From Lactobacillus hamsteri DSM 5661 = JCM 6256 (GTDB lineage Bacteria; Bacillota; Bacilli; Lactobacillales; Lactobacillaceae), in assembly GCF_000615445.1 (NCBI RefSeq), contig NZ_BALY01000003.1:31271-95270 (forward strand): a stretch of 64,000 nucleotides of DNA. Reading direction: 5' to 3'. A model generated the notes under the pieces. The model saw only the letters and a list, made by a program, of their open reading frames with translations. It was not told the origin of the DNA and searched no databases. How positions within the stretch are numbered: the first letter of the stretch is position 1; each line of letters opens with the position of its first letter. The translations under genes were made by a program, and so were the position numbers. Below, one piece after another: positions 60,526 through 64,000 of the stretch.

Positions 60526-63017
60526 CTAGTTAGCAACCTTTTCTTTTGGCTTTGCAACATCAAATCTAAGCTTGCCATGGCTAGCACCAATTTTCAAAGT
60601 ATCACCTGAAATAAGTTCGCCATCAATAAGCATTTCAGCAATCTTATTTTCAATATCATTTTGAATTGCTCTTCTAAGTGGACGAGCACCATTTTCTGGA
60701 TCATAGCCATCTTCAGCAATCTTGTCCAAAGCAGCTCTAGAGATCTTCAAGTCAATGCCCCTCTTATTTAAGCGAACTACTAACTTGTGCGTTAACAAAG
60801 TAACGATTTGACGAAGTTGCTTCTTGTTAAGCTCTTCAAAAATAATTGTTTCATCCACTCTGTTAAGAAACTCCGGACGGAAGAATTGCTTAAGGGCCTG
60901 CTTAACTTTCTCAGCACGCATCTTGGCCTGGCTTTCATTGTCGGCATTAAACCCAACTGCCTTAGTTTCAAACAAGCTACGTGAACCTAAGTTAGAAGTC
61001 ATAATAATAATTGTATTTCTAAAGTCGACTTTTCTACCCTTAGAATCAGTTAAGAATCCTTCATCTAAAACTTGTAAAAGCAAGTTAAAGACATCTGGAT
61101 GCGCCTTTTCAACTTCATCAAGCAAAACCACTGAATATGGATGACGACGAACTTGTTCTGAAAGCTGGCCGCCTTCTTCATATCCCACATATCCAGGAGC
61201 TGAACCAATTAATTTGCTGCTGGCAACCTGATCCATGTATTCAGACATATCAATTCGAATGATATTATCTTCTGAGCCAAACATTGCTGCGGCAACTGAT
61301 TTAGCAAGTTCAGTCTTACCAACACCTGTTGGCCCCAAGAATAAGAAAGAACCAATTGGTCGACGTTCATCTTTAATTCCGCTTCGACTACGACGAATTG
61401 CACGAGCAACAGCTTCGACAGCCTTATCTTGGCCAATTACGCGTTCATGCAAGATACCTTCAAGATGCGATAATTTATGCGTTTCATTTTTCTTCATTTG
61501 CGTTACTGGTACGCCAGTCCATGAAGAAACAACTTTGGCAATATCTTCTGAATTAACTACAGCGTTTGAACTAACTTTTTCTGTTAAATCATCTAATAAT
61601 TGTTCGTGCATTGCTTTCAAACTATTTTGCTTATCCTGCAACTTAGCAGCTTCCACAAAATTTTGACCAGCCGCAGCTTCATTTTTTTGTTCGATAACCT
61701 TTTTTAATTGCTCATCAAGTTGAATCAAACGGTTATTAGAGCCAACATTATTTTTAATCTTAACAGCCGCACTAGCCTCATCGATCAAATCGATTGCCTT
61801 ATCTGGCAAATAGCGATCTGCAATGTAGCGTGTTGACAAATCAACGGCATCCCTAATGCTTTCATCAGAAATAGTTACATGATGGAATTTTTCATACTTT
61901 GGCTTCAAGCTTCCAAGATCTTAATTGTTGCCTCTTTAGAAGGTTCTTCTAAACGAACTTGTTGGAAACGACGAGCCAATGCTTTATCTTTTTCAATATA
62001 TTTTTGATATTCATCAAAAGTTGTTGCACCAATCATTTGAACATCGCCACGGGCAAGTGCGGGCTTCAAAATATTTGAAGCATCAATCGCACCTTCAGCA
62101 CCACCCGCACCGATCAAAGTATGCATTTCATCGACAAATAAAATAACTTTTCCGTCTTTCGCTACTTCTTTAAGGATATTCTTCATCCTATTTTCAAATT
62201 CACCACGATACTTTGTACCAGCAACTAAATTTGCTAAGTTTAAAGACATTACGCGTTTATCAAGTAAATCATGAGGAACATCTTTTCTAACGATTGCGGT
62301 AGCAATTCCTTCAGCAACAGCAGTTTTACCAACTCCTGGTTCACCAATTAGAATTGGATTGTTCTTTGTACGACGAGAAAGAATTTGAATCACACGAGCA
62401 ATTTCTGCTTTTCTGCCCACAACAGGATCAATCGCACCTTCACGGACACGTTCATTTAAATTAATTGCAACTTTATCCAAATTTGGTGTAGTACTCTTCT
62501 TTTTCTTGTTTGAAGCAGTTCCGTTAGTTGTACCAATATTTGAATCACCGGTCAACCAATTGGACGAATCACCAAAGCTTTGTTTTTGATTAAGTTCTTG
62601 CTCAACATCATCTCGCAATTGATTAATATCTACATTCAAGTTTTTCAAAATCATTGAAGATAAAACTTGTTCACTAGCCACTAATCCAAGCAAAATATGA
62701 CTTGTTTGAATTTCATGATATCCCATTTGATCCGCAGATCTTTTAGCATAGTCTAAAACTAAATTTAGACGTGGAGAAATTTCCATGTAGCTAGTATTAG
62801 CAGCTGAACCATAACCTGTGTAGCGTTCAATTTCTTCACGAACCGCCGTTGGGGTTAAATTCCATGCTCGCAAAATCTTGCCTGCATCCCCATCTGACTC
62901 AATTACTAAAGCTAGCAAGACATGTTCTGTTCCAATTAAACGGTGATGGAAATTCTGCGCTTGCTCTCTTGCAATTTCCAAAACCTGATTAGCACTTTTA
63001 CTATAAGAGTTTTCCAT
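60526..63017 (-). pseudogene. clpC: ATP-dependent Clp protease ATP-binding subunit ClpC, frame split by a 1-base deletion
   Basis: Hsp100/ClpC unfoldase (830 aa restored) for stress proteolysis with ClpP. Present are the N-domain repeats ([17 protein letters not shown] to about 150), a linker with GSN-rich sequence, AAA1 with [10 protein letters not shown], the UVR-like segment (EQKNEAAAGQNFVEAAKLQDK), and AAA2 with GPTGVGKTELA plus LLDEVEKAH. The first piece ends [12 protein letters not shown] and the second starts KPKYEKFHH; ClpC reads [14 protein letters not shown]. The minus strand has GAAGCTTGAAG instead of GAAGGCTTGAAG (near 61909-61912). No ctsR, mcsA or mcsB is adjacent. Promoter TTTACA, 17 bp, TAAAAT precedes it. 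Confidence 0.92.
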
Positions 63018-63047
63018 ACAGACACCCCTTTAAAATTGACGTTCAAT

Positions 63048-63076
63048 ATTTTAATTGTTTATATCGTTAATGTAAA
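63048..63076 (-). promoter_or_regulatory. Promoter of clpC
   Basis: TTTACA (63071-63076), 17 bp, TAAAAT (63048-63053) on the minus strand. I see no CtsR heptad pair (GGTCAAA repeat) in this gap. Confidence 0.65.
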
Positions 63077-63086
63077 CCAATATGTC

Positions 63087-63545
63087 CTAATGGTTAAATA
63101 TTGTTTCTGAAACTTGTGTCAAATAGTGATTATCAATTTCATCAAAATTATTTAAAACTGTTGAATCAAAATCAAATACTCCCCAAAGCTTATTTTCTTT
63201 AAAAATAGGAACAACAATTTCTGATTTTGAATCACTATCGCATGCAATATGACCTGCAAATCGGTGAACGTCTTTCACAATTTGCGTCTTTTCAGTTTTA
63301 GCGGCCGTACCGCATACTCCTTTTCCAAAAGAAATGTGTACACAAGCTGGCTTGCCTTGAAAAGGTCCTAAAATCAGCTCATTATTTTTTACTCGATAAA
63401 CTCCAGCAAAATTCACATTATTCAAACTATTGAACAAAAGAGCAGATAAATTAGCCGTATTGGCAATCCAGTCATCTTCCCCTTCAACTAGAGCATAAGC
63501 TTGTTTAACTAATAATTCATAATCGGATTTCGCAATAGCTGACAT
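63087..63545 (-). CDS. msrC: Free methionine-(R)-sulfoxide reductase (GAF domain)
   Basis: A 152-aa single GAF-domain enzyme that reduces free methionine-R-sulfoxide. The three redox cysteines are at 68, 78 and 102 (GKPACVHI, GKGVCG, HIACDSDSKSE), with spacings of 10 and 24 as in the E. coli enzyme (Cys84, 94, 118). It lies upstream of clpC on the same strand, 69 bp away. Confidence 0.9.
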   Translation of the reverse strand: MSAIAKSDYELLVKQAYALVEGEDDWIANTANLSALLFNSLNNVNFAGVYRVKNNELILGPFQGKPACVHISFGKGVCGTAAKTEKTQIVKDVHRFAGHIACDSDSKSEIVVPIFKENKLWGVFDFDSTVLNNFDEIDNHYLTQVSETIFNH

Positions 63546-63661
63546 AATCTGCTCCCTTCAAGTTTTAAGTCATTATAACAAACCCAACTGTTTTAAACTA
63601 GTAATTAACTTATTTTTGGTAAGCACAAGCTATTTTTTAAATAACTTAAACTAATTGGCAT

Positions 63662-63695
63662 AAAAAATAGCCTAGGTATTGCCTAGACTATTTTT
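63662..63695 (-). terminator. Intrinsic terminator after tRNA-Pro
   Basis: AAAAATAG, TCTAGG, CAATA, CCTAGG, CTATTTTTT on the minus strand, immediately after the tRNA-Pro 3' end. Confidence 0.85.
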
Positions 63696-63696
63696 A

Positions 63697-63770
<74 letters not shown>

Positions 63771-63775
63771 AGTAC

Positions 63776-63805
63776 AAAAAAAGCTCACCCGGAGGCGAGC
63801 CTTTT
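63776..63805 (-). terminator. Intrinsic terminator between tRNA-Gly and tRNA-Pro
   Basis: AAGGCTCGCC, TCCG, GGTGAGCTTTTTTT on the minus strand. Strong enough to reduce read-through from tRNA-Gly to tRNA-Pro, so the second tRNA may have reduced expression or its own promoter. Confidence 0.85.
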
Positions 63806-63814
63806 AAATTCTGG

Positions 63815-63886
63815 AGCGGAAGACGGGATTCGAACCCGCGACCCCCACCATGGCAAGGTGATGTTCTACCACTGAACTACTTCCGC
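63815..63886 (-). tRNA. tRNA-Gly (anticodon GCC)
   Basis: A 72-nt cloverleaf: GCGGAAG acceptor, D-arm GTTCAGTGGTAGAAC, anticodon stem TCACC/GGTGG with loop TTGCCAT, T-arm GCGGG TTCGAAT CCCGT. CCA is encoded just after the discriminator U (63812-63814). Confidence 0.96.
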
Positions 63887-63898
63887 AGAACAGTTATT

Positions 63899-63926
63899 AT
63901 TATAGCAGATGGATACAACTTTGCAA
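63899..63926 (-). promoter_or_regulatory. Promoter of the tRNA-Gly gene
   Basis: TTGCAA (63921-63926), 16 bp, TATAAT (63899-63904) on the minus strand, 12 bp before the tRNA 5' end. Confidence 0.8.
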
Positions 63927-63975
63927 TACCTTTTTTGAAAAAAGTTTAAAAATATATTTTCCAAAAAAGAGTAAC

Positions 63976-63999
63976 AAAAAAGACTCACAAATGTGAGCC
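63976..63999 (-). terminator. Terminator of the gene upstream of the tRNAs (at the window edge)
   Basis: GGCTCAC, ATTT, GTGAGTC and six T residues on the minus strand. The gene it serves is outside the window. Confidence 0.75.
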
Positions 64000-64000
64000 A

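Overview
The window is a stretch of low-GC Gram-positive chromosome. Almost everything points to Lactobacillus in the strict sense, the acidophilus/helveticus/crispatus/delbrueckii side. The evidence is AT-rich codon use, a C1 aminopeptidase of the PepC type, RpoB starting at TTG with MLNGHVV, a zinc-binding S14 (rpsZ), separate ecfA1-ecfA2-ecfT-truA-rplM-rpsI genes, a Lactobacillales L17 downstream RNA element, and the gene order secE-nusG-rplK-rplA near cysS-mrnC-rlmB-sigH. I cannot fix the species. Most genes are on the minus strand and read right to left. No stretch over 300 bases lacks a gene. I see no insertion sequence, prophage, CRISPR array or replication origin.

Layout. 1-5.97 kb: recR (cut by the window edge), ebfC/ybaB, dnaX, the small SRP RNA, tadA, an RsmC-like methyltransferase, a voltage-gated-type K+ channel, and rplJ-rplL with a leader and attenuator. 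6.0-11.0 kb: the phosphate uptake operon pstS-pstC-pstA-pstB-pstB-phoU. 11.1-13.4 kb: rpmG-secE-nusG-rplK-rplA. 13.5-16.0 kb: an FGGY sugar kinase divergent from an AraC/GyrI-type regulator, inserted into otherwise conserved synteny. 16.1-23.3 kb: a small orphan gene, a sigH/comX-like sigma factor, rlmB, mrnC, cysS, gltX, radA and dut. 23.4-30.7 kb: the most variable part, with pepC, a kinase-like P-loop protein, two histidine phosphatases, a zinc-type CDF exporter, a HAD-like protein lacking its catalytic aspartates, a DJ-1/PfpI protein and a GNAT enzyme. 30.7-48.9 kb: rpsI, rplM, truA, the ECF transporter core, then rplQ-rpoA-rpsK-rpsM-rpmJ-infA-adk-secY and the spc and S10 operons back to rpsJ. 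49.0-52.1 kb: the str operon (fusA, rpsG, rpsL). 52.2-52.9 kb: a prepilin peptidase on the plus strand. 53.0-63.5 kb: rpoC, rpoB, clpC and a free-methionine-sulfoxide reductase. 63.7-63.9 kb: tRNA-Pro(CGG) and tRNA-Gly(GCC).

How they work together: the window is dominated by the gene expression machinery (RNA polymerase alpha, beta and beta', about 30 ribosomal proteins, EF-G, IF-1, NusG, SecY/SecE, SRP RNA, two aminoacyl-tRNA synthetases, tRNA/rRNA modification). It also carries replication/repair genes (dnaX, recR, radA, dut) and uptake systems for phosphate and vitamins.

Main caution: five genes (rplA, sigH-like, cysS, the AraC regulator, clpC) each carry a single-base indel that splits an otherwise intact reading frame. 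Because cysS is essential and the frames are intact on both sides, sequencing or assembly error is the most likely cause. I found no convincing undescribed multi-gene system. The most interesting items are the competing RNA helices downstream of rplQ, the terminator inside the rpoB leader, and the catalytically degenerate HAD protein.
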